From DATGLG01 sp035294245 (GTDB taxonomy: Bacteria > Pseudomonadota > Alphaproteobacteria > JACZXZ01), in contig DATGLG010000057.1 of the NCBI GenBank assembly GCA_035294245.1, positions 1 through 64,000 of the forward strand: a DNA stretch of 64,000 bases, given 5' to 3'. Within the stretch, counting starts at the first letter, position 1. Every line of letters begins with the position of its first letter. A program made the translations under genes and the position numbers. A model generated the notes under the pieces. The model ran no database searches, was not told the DNA's origin, and saw only the letters and a program-made list of their open reading frames with translations. Below are positions 38,881 through 47,472 of this stretch, in pieces.

Positions 38881-39013
38881 TAAGGAATGGCTCCGATCCG
38901 ATCAGCCGCGGGAGGAGGATGACGGCGGAGCCTAGGCGCGTTCTGGTTAAGAATGGGTTGAGGTCGCCGGCGGATGCGCCATTGCCGGGCGGCGCGGCGC
39001 TATCCGCGGGACG

Positions 39014-39040
39014 GGCAAGAACTGCCGGGCAAAGCCTGCC
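39014..39040. promoter_or_regulatory. two tandem GGCA-N5-TGCC inverted repeats, fliL/flgF region
   Basis: GGCA-AGAAC-TGCC at 39014-39026 and GGCA-AAGCC-TGCC at 39028-39040, 14 bases apart centre to centre. They lie 65-90 bases upstream of the flgF sigma-54 promoter, the right place for an enhancer. The same motif occurs near flgI and flgB. Candidate FlbD-type binding sites, as a fliX homologue is in this cluster. Confidence 0.6.
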
Positions 39041-39103
39041 CCGGGCATCCTTCGCGGGTCGGGGGCGCCGGCGCAACGCCTTGAATCCTCCCGCTTTTCA
39101 GGT

Positions 39104-39118
39104 TGGCATGGTCCCTGC
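39104..39118 (+). promoter_or_regulatory. sigma-54 promoter of flgF operon
   Basis: TGGCATGGTCCCTGC has the invariant GG and GC ten bases apart, with TGGCAT at -24 and CTGC at -12. Transcription would start about 12 bases further on, roughly 40 bases before the flgF ATG. Confidence 0.7.
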
Positions 39119-39168
39119 AACCGGGATCGGCGAAGCAGGTCCCTTCTCGGAACGCTGATCGCCGCGCC

Positions 39169-39900
39169 ATGAACAACGCCGCTTACATCACCCTCGCCAA
39201 CGAGATGGCGCTCCGCCGCCAGCTCGACGTCATCGCCAACAATGTCGCGAATGCGAACACGACGGGATTCAAGGAAGGGCATCTCCTCTTCACGCAATAC
39301 CTCTCCGAGCTCGGCTCGGCCCCGTCCCAGAAGGTCGCCTTTCCCCTCGACCTCGGCATCCACCGGGATTTCCAGGACGGGCCGCTGACCACCACGGGCA
39401 ACCCCCTCGACATGGCCATCAAGGGCGACGCTTTCTTTGTCGTCAACACGCCGGCCGGGCCGCGCTACACGCGCGCGGGGAGCTTCGCCCTCAACACCCA
39501 GAGCCAGATCGTCGATCCCAACGGCGACCAGCTCCTCGACGATCGCGGCAATCCCATCACGGTGCCGCCCAACCAGACGCAGATCACCATCAGCCGCGAC
39601 GGCTCGATCAGCACCGAAGCCGGCCCGCTGGCCCATATCGGGCTCGTGCGCTTCGACAACCCGCAGCTCCTGCACGAGGAATCGGCGGGGCTCTACGCGC
39701 CGGGAAACGCTCAGCAGAGCCCGGCGAGCGGCGCCACCGTCATTCAGGGCTCGATCGAGGGCTCGAACGTCCAGCCGATCGTCGAGATCACGCGGCTAAT
39801 GCAGATGACCCACAGCTATCAGGATGCGCAGAAGCTGATCGACGCCGAGAACAACCGGCAGAAGCAGCTGATCCAGGCGCTGACCAGCCAACCCCAGTAA
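39169..39900 (+). CDS. flgF: flagellar rod protein FlgF
   Basis: A 243-residue proximal rod protein. The N-terminal ANEMALRRQLDVIANNVANA and the C-terminal EITRLMQMTHSYQDAQKLID are axial-protein signatures. ATG 39169 is preceded by the sigma-54 promoter; the longer frame is not supported. First of flgF-flgG-flgA-flgH. Confidence 0.93.
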   Translation: MNNAAYITLANEMALRRQLDVIANNVANANTTGFKEGHLLFTQYLSELGSAPSQKVAFPLDLGIHRDFQDGPLTTTGNPLDMAIKGDAFFVVNTPAGPRYTRAGSFALNTQSQIVDPNGDQLLDDRGNPITVPPNQTQITISRDGSISTEAGPLAHIGLVRFDNPQLLHEESAGLYAPGNAQQSPASGATVIQGSIEGSNVQPIVEITRLMQMTHSYQDAQKLIDAENNRQKQLIQALTSQPQ

Positions 39901-39933
39901 GGGCAGAGACGAGAGTTAGAGAGGACCGGCCCC

Positions 39934-40725
39934 ATGAGATCCCTGAGTATCGCCGCGACGGGCATGCAGGCTCAGCAGCTCAACGTCGACGTCATTTCCA
40001 ACAACATCGCCAACATCAACACCACCGGCTACAAGCGGCGCCGGGCCGAGTTCCAGGACCTGCTCTACCAGGATCAGCTCCGCGTCGGCACCAACTCCTC
40101 CGCGGACGGCACCATCGTGCCCGCCGGCGTCCAGATCGGCCTCGGGGTCAAGACGGCGGCGGTCTACCCGATCATGCAGCAGGGCACGCTCGTCGAGACC
40201 GACAACAAGCTCGACCTCGCCATCCAGGGCAAGGGCTTCTTCCAGGTGAAGCTGCCCGACGGCACCAACGCCTATACCCGCGCCGGCTCCTTCCAGCTCA
40301 GCAATACGGGCCAGATCGTGACGGCCAATGGCTATGTGGTGCAGCCGGGGCTGACCATCCCCTCGAACGCGCTCAACATCTCCATCGACCAGAGCGGCGA
40401 GGTGATGGTGACCTTGCCGGGTCAGACCCAGCCGCAGACGGTGGGCCAACTCACCCTCGCCACCTTCCCCAACGAGGCCGGCCTGACGGCCCTCGGCGAC
40501 AATCTCCTCCAGGACACCCAGGCCTCGGGGCAGGTCTCCCTCGGCGTGCCGGGAACCCCCGGCTTCGGCACCGTGTCCCAGGGCTTCCTCGAGCAGTCGA
40601 ACGTGAACGTGGTGCAGGAGATCACCAATCTCATCACGGCGCAGCGCGCCTACGAGATGAACTCGAAGGTGATCGAGGCCTCGGACCAGATGCTCTCCAC
40701 CGTCAACCAGCTCCAGCAGGGCTAG
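39934..40725 (+). CDS. flgG: flagellar distal rod protein FlgG
   Basis: A 263-residue rod protein with the N-terminal ATGMQAQQLNVDVISNNIAN and C-terminal VVQEITNLITAQRAYEMNSK segments that form the coiled coil. Length equals other FlgG (260-262). Follows flgF by 33 bases. Confidence 0.95.
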   Translation: MRSLSIAATGMQAQQLNVDVISNNIANINTTGYKRRRAEFQDLLYQDQLRVGTNSSADGTIVPAGVQIGLGVKTAAVYPIMQQGTLVETDNKLDLAIQGKGFFQVKLPDGTNAYTRAGSFQLSNTGQIVTANGYVVQPGLTIPSNALNISIDQSGEVMVTLPGQTQPQTVGQLTLATFPNEAGLTALGDNLLQDTQASGQVSLGVPGTPGFGTVSQGFLEQSNVNVVQEITNLITAQRAYEMNSKVIEASDQMLSTVNQLQQG

Positions 40726-40735
40726 GAGGCCGGCG

Positions 40736-41692
40736 ATGACGCTCCGCATACTCATCCTCGCCGTCGCCGGCGCGGTCCTCGCCACCATCTCCGTCGCGGG
40801 CGCCGCCAGCGCGGTGCTGCTCAAGCCGGCCGTCATCGTGAGCGGCGACATCGTCCGCCTCGGCGACCTCTTCAGCAATCTGCCGCCTGAGAAGGCCGAT
40901 CTCCCCGCCGCCTATGCGCCCCGGCCGGGCGAGCGCGCCGTCTTCGACGTCGAGCGCCTCGCCGACATCGCGCACGCGCAAGGCGTCGCCTGGGTGCCCC
41001 AGAGCCGCTTCGACCGCGCCGTCGTCGAGCGCGCCAGCCGACTAATCGACCGCAATCAAATCATCGCCCTGCTTACCACCGCGTTGCGCAAGTCCGGTGT
41101 CGGCAAGGACGACAAGATCGAGCTCGACAACGAGAGCCTGCGCCTCTTCGTCCCCGCGGATGCGACTGATGCGGTCGAGCTGCGCGATCTGCGCTTCGAT
41201 CCGCAGACCCGCCGCTTCTCCGCCACCCTGGTGACCGAGCCGGACGCCGGCAACGCCATCGTCGCCGTGACCGGCCGCGCCGTCCGCATCGTTTCCCTAC
41301 CGGAGCTCGCGCGCAAGATGGACCGCAACGAGATCATCTCCGCGCGCGACATCCAGTGGGTGCAGGCTCCGGCCGACCGCCTGGATGCCACGGTGATCGC
41401 CGATGAGAAGCAGCTCGTCGGCATGGCGGCGCGCCATCTCCTGCGTCCCGGCGAGCCGATCCGGACGAGCGACGTGCAGCCGCCCATTCTTGTCAATCGC
41501 GGCGCCGTCGTGACGATGATCTACCGGACCCCGTATATGGTGATCACGACCCGCGGCAAGGCCGTCCAGGACGGCGCCAAGGGTGACACGATCCGGGTCA
41601 TGAACGTCGAGAGCAAGCGCGAGCTCGACGCCGTGGTCGCCGACGGCAACACGGTGATCGTCCAGTCCGCGGCACCGGTCGCCATCAACTAG
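40736..41692 (+). CDS. flgA: flagella basal body P-ring formation protein FlgA
   Basis: A 318-residue periplasmic chaperone for P-ring assembly. A signal peptide (about 1-24) precedes SAF-like domains with the conserved RDIQWVQAPADRLDATVIAD, HLLRPGEPIRTSDVQPPILV and late DTIRVMNVESKRELDAVVAD. It carries an extra N-terminal domain relative to the 219-residue enterobacterial protein, as is common in alphaproteobacteria. Confidence 0.9.
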   Translation: MTLRILILAVAGAVLATISVAGAASAVLLKPAVIVSGDIVRLGDLFSNLPPEKADLPAAYAPRPGERAVFDVERLADIAHAQGVAWVPQSRFDRAVVERASRLIDRNQIIALLTTALRKSGVGKDDKIELDNESLRLFVPADATDAVELRDLRFDPQTRRFSATLVTEPDAGNAIVAVTGRAVRIVSLPELARKMDRNEIISARDIQWVQAPADRLDATVIADEKQLVGMAARHLLRPGEPIRTSDVQPPILVNRGAVVTMIYRTPYMVITTRGKAVQDGAKGDTIRVMNVESKRELDAVVADGNTVIVQSAAPVAIN

Positions 41693-41712
41693 CCGATCAC
41701 AAGGAGCCGCTC

Positions 41713-42474
41713 ATGATCTGCCGCCCCGCTTCCGTCAGCCTCCGCGTCCTCGCCCTGGCGCTGGCGGCAAGCAGCACCGTCGGTTGCGCCAATCTGAGCC
41801 GGATCGGCGATATCGGCAGCGCGCCGGGCCTCACCCATATCGAGGATCCGACGACCCAGCCCGGCTATCGGCCGGTCTCCCTGCCCCAGCCGATGCCGCA
41901 GGAGGTGGAAGCCGCCCCCAACGCGCTGTGGCGCTCCGGCGCGCGCGCCTTCTTCAAGGACGAGCGGGCGAAGCAAGTCGGCGACGTGCTCACCGTCAAC
42001 GTCAACATCCAGGATCAGGGCAATATCAGCGACGAGACCAAGCGCTCGCGCCAGAATTCCGAAGACGCGGCGACGCCGAACTTCCTCGGTCTCGAGTCCT
42101 GGTATCAATATTTCCTGCCCAAGACCGTCGACCCGAAGAACCTCGTCCACGCCACGAGCGACAGCTCCAATGACGGCAAGGGCTCGGTCAACCGCAACGA
42201 GCAGATCCAGATCAAGCTGGCCGCCGTGGTGACCCAGGTGCTGCCCAACGGCAACCTGGTCATCCAGGGCCGCCAGGAGGTGCGGGTCAATTTCGAGGTG
42301 CGCGAGCTCCTGATCCAGGGCGTGATCCGGCCGGAGGACATCGATTCGACGAACACGATCGACTCCTCCAAGGTCGCCGAGGCGCGCATCTCCTATGGCG
42401 GGCGCGGCCAGATCACCGATGTGCAGCAGCCACGCTATGGCCAGCAGCTCTACGACCTGGTCTTCCCGTTCTGA
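41713..42474 (+). CDS. flgH: flagellar L-ring lipoprotein FlgH
   Basis: A 253-residue outer-membrane ring protein. A lipobox with Cys near residue 24 (STVGCANLSRIG) follows a hydrophobic signal. The core (AKQVGDVLTVNVNIQDQGNI, then QEVRVNFEVRELLIQGVIRP) is FlgH. A GC-rich hairpin lies past the stop at 42500-42518, between this gene and the convergent dksA homologue. Confidence 0.95.
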   Translation: MICRPASVSLRVLALALAASSTVGCANLSRIGDIGSAPGLTHIEDPTTQPGYRPVSLPQPMPQEVEAAPNALWRSGARAFFKDERAKQVGDVLTVNVNIQDQGNISDETKRSRQNSEDAATPNFLGLESWYQYFLPKTVDPKNLVHATSDSSNDGKGSVNRNEQIQIKLAAVVTQVLPNGNLVIQGRQEVRVNFEVRELLIQGVIRPEDIDSTNTIDSSKVAEARISYGGRGQITDVQQPRYGQQLYDLVFPF

Positions 42475-42499
42475 GGCGGGACCTCGCGGAAGCAAGGCG

Positions 42500-42518
42500 C
42501 CGGCGCCGCGCGCGCCGG
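42500..42518. terminator. GC-rich hairpin between flgH and the dksA homologue
   Basis: CCGGCGC-CGCGC-GCGCCGG, seven-base perfect arms and a five-base loop, between two convergent genes. No T-run follows on either side, so termination could be weak or Rho-assisted. Confidence 0.4.
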
Positions 42519-42543
42519 CCCGCGCGCCGCGACGGCGCAGGAG

Positions 42544-42975
42544 CTATTCGTCCCGCTGCGTGCGCTCGAGCCGCTCGTGGCGCTCCTGCGCCTCGAGGCT
42601 AAGCGTGGCGATCGGCCGCGCCTCGAGCCGGCGCAGCCCGATCGGCTCCGCCGTCTCCTCGCAATAGCCGTAGGTGCCTTCGTCGATGCGGCGCAGGGCT
42701 TCGTCGATCTTGGCGATCAGCTTGCGCTCGCGGTCGCGCGTCCTGAGCTCGAGGGAGCGGTCGGTCTCGAGCGAGGCGCGGTCGGCGATGTCGGGCTCTT
42801 GCAGGCTCTCCTGCTGAAGATGGGCGAGGGTCTGGGACGAATCGCGCAGCAGCTCCTCCCGCCAGTTCAGAAGCTTCTGGCGGAAGTATTCCCGCTGCAT
42901 CTCGTTCATGAAGGGCTCGCCTTCACTGGGCCGATAATCGGGCGGAAGCGTGGGACGAATCATTCCTTTCCCCAA
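42544..42975 (-). CDS. DksA-family protein with incomplete zinc site (CTSA type)
   Basis: A 143-residue RNA polymerase-binding DksA-type protein: a coiled-coil hairpin with two acidic residues near its tip (DIADRASLETDRSLELRTRD) and a globular end. Instead of four zinc-binding cysteines it has Cys-Thr (GYCEETAEPIG) and Ser-Ala (ATLSLEAQER), the C-T-S-A pattern described for zinc-independent DksA2. It modulates rRNA and stress genes with ppGpp and is set amid flagellar genes by position. ATG 42963 is an alternative start. Confidence 0.85.
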   Translation of the reverse strand: MGKGMIRPTLPPDYRPSEGEPFMNEMQREYFRQKLLNWREELLRDSSQTLAHLQQESLQEPDIADRASLETDRSLELRTRDRERKLIAKIDEALRRIDEGTYGYCEETAEPIGLRRLEARPIATLSLEAQERHERLERTQRDE

Positions 42976-43071
42976 ACCCGTTGTCCTGAGTGGCGCGGAC
43001 TATAGGGAACTCACCAAGGCGCATCAAGAGGCGCAAAAATTCCGTATTTCCAGATAGATAGGTTCCGGCGC

Positions 43072-43491
43072 TCAGACGGGCTGGGTCAGTTTGGCAAGCT
43101 CAACCCGGGCGCGCAGCTCGATTTCGCCCAGAATCTCCGCAAGGCGGGGATCGGTTGCCTGGCTGCGCAGGCCCTGAGCGAGACGGGAGAGCTCGGCAAG
43201 CCTTTCGCGGGGGATGAAGCCCATCAGGAGGCCGATGCGGAGGTGGTCGAGCTGGTCGAGGACCGCATTGCCGCGCTCCCCGGGGCGCAGGCGCCGCCCG
43301 CCGCCATCGACCGGCACCTCCTGGAGCGCCAAGAGCGCATCGATGCTCGCCATGGGGGCGGGAGCGTCCACCGCGGCCGTCTGGGAGTCGTCGGCAAGCT
43401 GCTCGGTGAAGCGTCCGCCGACGGCTCCCTGCCCCCGCTCGCCGCGGCGGACGACCTTCGCCCGGAAGGAACCGATCGGATCGATCTTCAT
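43072..43491 (-). CDS. fliX: flagellar assembly regulator FliX
   Basis: A 139-residue protein with the FliX pattern: N-terminal MKIDPIGSFRAKV, middle IDALLALQEVPVDGG, then LDQLDHLRIGLLMG and the C-terminal DPRLAEILGEIELRARVELA. FliX couples flagellar assembly state to the sigma-54 activator FlbD in Caulobacter and its relatives. It is divergent from flgI. ATG 43491 gives the normal size. Confidence 0.88.
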   Translation of the reverse strand: MKIDPIGSFRAKVVRRGERGQGAVGGRFTEQLADDSQTAAVDAPAPMASIDALLALQEVPVDGGGRRLRPGERGNAVLDQLDHLRIGLLMGFIPRERLAELSRLAQGLRSQATDPRLAEILGEIELRARVELAKLTQPV

Positions 43492-43575
43492 GAAATCGCG
43501 AGAACCTCTTGCCAGGGTGTGACCGCGAGGGTCGTCTTTTAGCATTAAGAACGGGTTAATTCCCGCACGCCCGTC

Positions 43576-43588
43576 GGCAAGTCTTGCC
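43576..43588. promoter_or_regulatory. GGCA-N5-TGCC inverted repeat, fliX/flgI region
   Basis: GGCA-AGTCT-TGCC, followed by a degenerate half-copy (GGGCA ... TGCCC) to about 43610. It is 87-99 bases upstream of the flgI sigma-54 promoter and 85-97 bases from fliX. It matches the sites near flgF and flgB. Confidence 0.55.
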
Positions 43589-43674
43589 GGGCACTCGGTA
43601 CGGCTTGCCCGATCGGAACCCGCCCCGCCCACGCCTTTCTCACAAAGATCGCGGTTTTCCAATGCCTTGAGCGC

Positions 43675-43689
43675 TGGCACGGGTTTCGC
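43675..43689 (+). promoter_or_regulatory. sigma-54 promoter of flgI operon
   Basis: TGGCACGGGTTTCGC, with GG and GC ten bases apart and a perfect TGGCAC at -24. Start of transcription near 43701 leaves only about seven bases before ATG 43708, which is why I prefer ATG 43732 for flgI. Confidence 0.75.
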
Positions 43690-43731
43690 TTCCCCGATCT
43701 CGGGCCCATGGCGTTTACCGGATCGGATCCG

Positions 43732-44907
43732 ATGTCTCGTTCGCTCCAACCCCCGTTCCCATCGAGCTTCCTGCCGCGGCTGCGACGCCTGGCGCGCCGC
43801 GCGCTGGTGTGGTCGACGACCCTCGTTGTCGCCTTAGCGCTGGGCGCCGGCATCGCCGACGCCGCCTCCCGCATCAAGGACATCGCGGATTTCGAGGGCG
43901 TGCGCGACAACCAGCTGATCGGCTACGGCTTGGCCGTCGGCCTCCACGGCACCGGCGACACGCTGCTCAACGCCCCCTTCACCCAGCAGAGTCTCGTCGG
44001 CATGCTCGAGCGCCTCGGCGTCAACGTCCGCGGCACGACCATGACGACGAAGGACATCGCCGCGGTCATGGTGACCGCGATCCTGCCGCCATTCGCCCGC
44101 CAGGGCTCGCGCATCGATGTGCGGGTGAGCGCCATGGGCGACGCGACGAGCCTGCAAGGCGGGACCCTGCTGGTCACGCCTCTGCTTGGCGCCGACGGCG
44201 AGGTCTATGCGGTGGCCCAAGGCTCGGTCGCCATCGCCGGCTTCGAGGCGCAGGGCCAGGCCCAGACGGTCACCCGCAACGTCCCGACCTCGGGCACCAT
44301 CACCAACGGCGCCATTGTCGAGCGCGAGACGGGGTTCCAGCTCGCCAGCCTGCACACGGTCCGCATCGCCCTCCGCAATCCGGACTTCACCACCGCGCAG
44401 CGCGTCGCCGAGGTGATCAACGGCTACCTGCATACGGGCAGCGCCCGGGTCCTCGATCCGACCACGATCAGTGTGACTCCTCCGGAGGGCTACAAGGGGA
44501 ACATTCCCGCCCTGCTCGCAGATATCGAGCAGCTCAAGGTCGAGCCCGACCTTCAGGCGCGCGTCGTCATCGACGAGACGGCGGGAGTCATCGTCATGGG
44601 CGAGAACGTCCGCGTCAATCGTGTCGCCATCGCGCAGGGCAATCTCACCATCCGCATCACCGAGACGCCCCAGGTGTCGCAGCCGACGCCGTTCTCGACG
44701 GGCGGGACGACCGTGACGGTACCGCGCACCAATATCCAGGTCGACGACCAGAAGGACCGCAAGCTCGCCGTGCTCAATGGCGGCGTGAGCCTGCAGGAGC
44801 TCGTCAACGGCCTGAACGCCCTCGGCGTCGGCCCGCGCGATCTCATCTCGATCCTCCAGGCGATCAAGGCCGACGGCGCCATGCAGGCGGATATCGAGGT
44901 GCGCTGA
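43732..44907 (+). CDS. flgI: flagellar P-ring protein FlgI
   Basis: A 391-residue periplasmic ring protein. A long signal peptide (about 20-45) precedes KDIADFEGVRDNQLIGYGLA and the conserved LHGTGDTLLNAPFT; the C-terminus GGVSLQELVNGLNALGVGPR with DLISILQAIK is diagnostic. ATG 43732 is used because the promoter sits at 43675-43689; ATG 43708 is the other option. The stop shares bases with flgJ (TGATG). Confidence 0.93.
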   Translation: MSRSLQPPFPSSFLPRLRRLARRALVWSTTLVVALALGAGIADAASRIKDIADFEGVRDNQLIGYGLAVGLHGTGDTLLNAPFTQQSLVGMLERLGVNVRGTTMTTKDIAAVMVTAILPPFARQGSRIDVRVSAMGDATSLQGGTLLVTPLLGADGEVYAVAQGSVAIAGFEAQGQAQTVTRNVPTSGTITNGAIVERETGFQLASLHTVRIALRNPDFTTAQRVAEVINGYLHTGSARVLDPTTISVTPPEGYKGNIPALLADIEQLKVEPDLQARVVIDETAGVIVMGENVRVNRVAIAQGNLTIRITETPQVSQPTPFSTGGTTVTVPRTNIQVDDQKDRKLAVLNGGVSLQELVNGLNALGVGPRDLISILQAIKADGAMQADIEVR

Positions 44908-45227
44908 TGACGAATCCGAACGCCCTTAACAGCGGTACCAACGTCCAGCTCTCCGGCGCGCCGACCGGCTCGGCCTCGCTGATCCAGAAGCCGCGATCGG
45001 TCGGCGAGGCGGCGCACGAGTTCGAATCGATGGCGCTCTCCGAGTTCATCTCCGCCATGTTCACCACCCAGGACAAGGGGATGTTCTCGCCCGGGCAGGC
45101 CGGCGAGATCTATCGCTCTCTCCTCACCCAGGAATACGGCAAGGCCTTCGCCAAGGCCGGCGGCATCGGCATCGCGAAGGAAGTCCAGAGCGAGCTTCTC
45201 AAGATGCAGGAGGTAAAGAAGCAATGA
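44907..45227 (+). CDS. flgJ: rod-binding FlgJ-like protein, N-terminal domain only
   Basis: A 106-residue protein equal to the rod-capping domain of FlgJ (EAAHEFESMALSEFISAMFT, then LTQEYGKAFAKAGGIGIAKE). The muramidase half of the enterobacterial protein is absent, as in most alphaproteobacteria, so wall cutting must be done by another enzyme. It overlaps the FlgN-like gene as ATGA. Confidence 0.88.
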   Translation: MTNPNALNSGTNVQLSGAPTGSASLIQKPRSVGEAAHEFESMALSEFISAMFTTQDKGMFSPGQAGEIYRSLLTQEYGKAFAKAGGIGIAKEVQSELLKMQEVKKQ

Positions 45228-45673
45228 ACGCGCACAATCCGGTGGGCGATCTCATCGCCCTGGCGGAGCGGCTCTCGACCCTCTTAGCGCAGGAGAGCGC
45301 GCTTCTTTCGGAATCGCGCCCTCAGGGGATCGCGGCGTTGCAGGCGGACAAGGTCAAGCTTGCCCGCGCCTTCGAGGCGCAGGTGACGCAGCTCGACCGG
45401 GACCCGGCACTGCTCGCGGCCGCCGAGCCCGGGCTCAAGGCCTCGCTGCGGCGGGCCATGGGACGGGTGCGCGACGCCATCGCCGAGAACGCGCGCCGCC
45501 TGCGCGCGGCCAGGGACGCCAATCAGAAGCTGATTAACCTCATCTTCAAGGCCGTCGAGGACCATAACCGCAAGCTCGACGTCTACACCGAGGCCGGCAG
45601 TCTCGGCACCAGCATCTATGGCGCGCGCCGCATGGGCAAAACGGTCTCGCTTTCGGTCAATCAGCAGCTTTAG
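45224..45673 (+). CDS. FlgN-like flagellar export chaperone
   Basis: A 149-residue helical protein with heptad patterns (LIALAERLSTLLAQESALLS, AIAENARRLRAARDANQKLI) and a C-terminal LDVYTEAG-YGARR segment. Size and position just before flgK point to the FlgN chaperone of the hook-filament junction proteins FlgK and FlgL. Similarity to FlgN is weak, as usual for this family. Confidence 0.7.
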   Translation: MNAHNPVGDLIALAERLSTLLAQESALLSESRPQGIAALQADKVKLARAFEAQVTQLDRDPALLAAAEPGLKASLRRAMGRVRDAIAENARRLRAARDANQKLINLIFKAVEDHNRKLDVYTEAGSLGTSIYGARRMGKTVSLSVNQQL

Positions 45674-45696
45674 CCGGCACGAGCTGGGTGAGTTCC

Positions 45697-47460
45697 ATGG
45701 GCCTCGAAATCGCTCTCAGCAACGCCCTGACCGGCCTGATGGCCAATCAGGCGGAGCTGCAGGTCACCTCCAACAACGTCTCGAACGCCAATACGCCTGG
45801 GTATACACGAAAGACCGCGGCCCAGACCTCCGTCGTCCTCGGCACCCAGGGTGCCGGCGTGCAGACCTTGCCGATCACGCGCAGCATCAGCCAGGGCCTC
45901 GTCAATGCGGTGAACACCCAGGCGGCGGCGCAGGCCTTCTCCCAGGCGCTGAGCGACATCCTCGGCCAGTTCGAGGACGCCAACGGAAATCCCAGCAGCG
46001 CCACCTCCGTCGCCAATCAGATCGCCTCCCTGGCCTCGCAGTTCCAGGCCCTGGCCACCTCGCCCTCGAGCTCGGTCAGCAAGATCCAGCTGGTCTCGAC
46101 GGCGCAGCAATTCACCAACGGCCTTAACAGCCTGGTCCAGACGATCCAGAGCCTCCGCACCAATGCGGATCAGCAGATCTCCCAGGCCGTCAGCGCGGCG
46201 CAGCAGCAGCTCCAGACCATCGCGCAGATGAATCAGCAGATCGCGCAGGCGCAAGCCGCCGGCCAGCCGACTGCGGAGCTCCAGGACCAGCGCGACCTCG
46301 CGGTCAGCCAATTGTCGGCCGAGATGAACGTCACCACGTTCCAGCACCCGGACGGCACCATCGCGGTCTATACGACGACGGGACAGCTCCTCCTCGACGG
46401 CACCAGCCCGGCGCCGACGCTCACGCATAACCAGGTCGGCTCGTCGAGCCCCTCGCTCGTCTATCCCGGGGGCTATGACGGCATCAAGCTCAACGGCACC
46501 GACATCACGACCGCGATCACCGGCGGGAAGATCGGCGCGCTCATCCAGCTGCGCGACACGACGCTTCCCAACATCAACAAGCAACTGGATGCGCTCGCGA
46601 CCGCGGCGGCCAACCAGATCAACGCCATCCACAATACGGGCTCGAGCGCGCCGGCCCCCAACAGCCTCACCGGCCAGACCCCGACGGCGACGACGAACCC
46701 CTTCTCCGGCACGGGCACCGTCCGCATCGCCGTTATCGACCAGAAGGGCAACGCCGCCGCGACGCCTCTCGACCTCAACCTCGCGACGGTAACGCCCGCC
46801 ACTGTCGCCGGCCTGCTCAGCGCCATCAACACCGGCCTTGCCGGCGTCGCCACGGCCTCGGTCACCAACGGGCAGCTCGTCATCACCGCAACCAATCCCC
46901 AGGACGGCATCGCCATCAACCAGGAGAACACCAACGTCAACGGCAGCGGCCAGGGCTTCTCGAGCTTCTTCGGGCTCAACGACTTCTTCGTCCTCGGCGC
47001 GTCGGGCAGCCCGGCCCAGACCATCGCGGTGCGCAGCGACATCGTCGCCAATCCTAATTTCGTCGCCACCGGCACCTTGTCGACGGCGGCGCTTACGACA
47101 GGGCAGATCGCCGTCGCATCCGGTGACAACTCGGTCGTCCAGGCCATGGCCAACGCCTTCCAGACCGCGACCGCGATCCCCGCGGCCGGCGGGCTTGCCG
47201 CCACCACCGCCACTCTCGCCGATTACGGCGGCCAGATCATCGCGAACGCCGCCAATCAGGCGGCCACGGCGAGCAGCGACGCGACCTTCCAGCAGACGCT
47301 GTTGACGAATCTGAGCAACCAGGCCGCCGCGGTCAGCGGCGTCAACACCGACCAGGAGCTCACCAATCTGACCGTCTATCAGAACGCCTATGCCGCATCG
47401 GCGCGCGTCGTCACGGTCGTCAACCAGATGTTCCAGATTCTCGAGCAGATGGGCCAGTAA
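45697..47460 (+). CDS. flgK: flagellar hook-associated protein FlgK
   Basis: A 587-residue hook-filament junction protein. The N-terminal ALSNALTGLMANQAELQVTS and SNNVSNANTPGYTRKTAAQT, and C-terminal LTNLTVYQNAYAASARVVTV are the axial coiled coils; the exported domain between is rich in Thr, Ala and Asn. ATG 45697 has GGTGAG five bases upstream; an in-frame GTG at 45688 is less likely. Confidence 0.95.
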   Translation: MGLEIALSNALTGLMANQAELQVTSNNVSNANTPGYTRKTAAQTSVVLGTQGAGVQTLPITRSISQGLVNAVNTQAAAQAFSQALSDILGQFEDANGNPSSATSVANQIASLASQFQALATSPSSSVSKIQLVSTAQQFTNGLNSLVQTIQSLRTNADQQISQAVSAAQQQLQTIAQMNQQIAQAQAAGQPTAELQDQRDLAVSQLSAEMNVTTFQHPDGTIAVYTTTGQLLLDGTSPAPTLTHNQVGSSSPSLVYPGGYDGIKLNGTDITTAITGGKIGALIQLRDTTLPNINKQLDALATAAANQINAIHNTGSSAPAPNSLTGQTPTATTNPFSGTGTVRIAVIDQKGNAAATPLDLNLATVTPATVAGLLSAINTGLAGVATASVTNGQLVITATNPQDGIAINQENTNVNGSGQGFSSFFGLNDFFVLGASGSPAQTIAVRSDIVANPNFVATGTLSTAALTTGQIAVASGDNSVVQAMANAFQTATAIPAAGGLAATTATLADYGGQIIANAANQAATASSDATFQQTLLTNLSNQAAAVSGVNTDQELTNLTVYQNAYAASARVVTVVNQMFQILEQMGQ

Positions 47461-47472
47461 GGGGCTCCCGCC

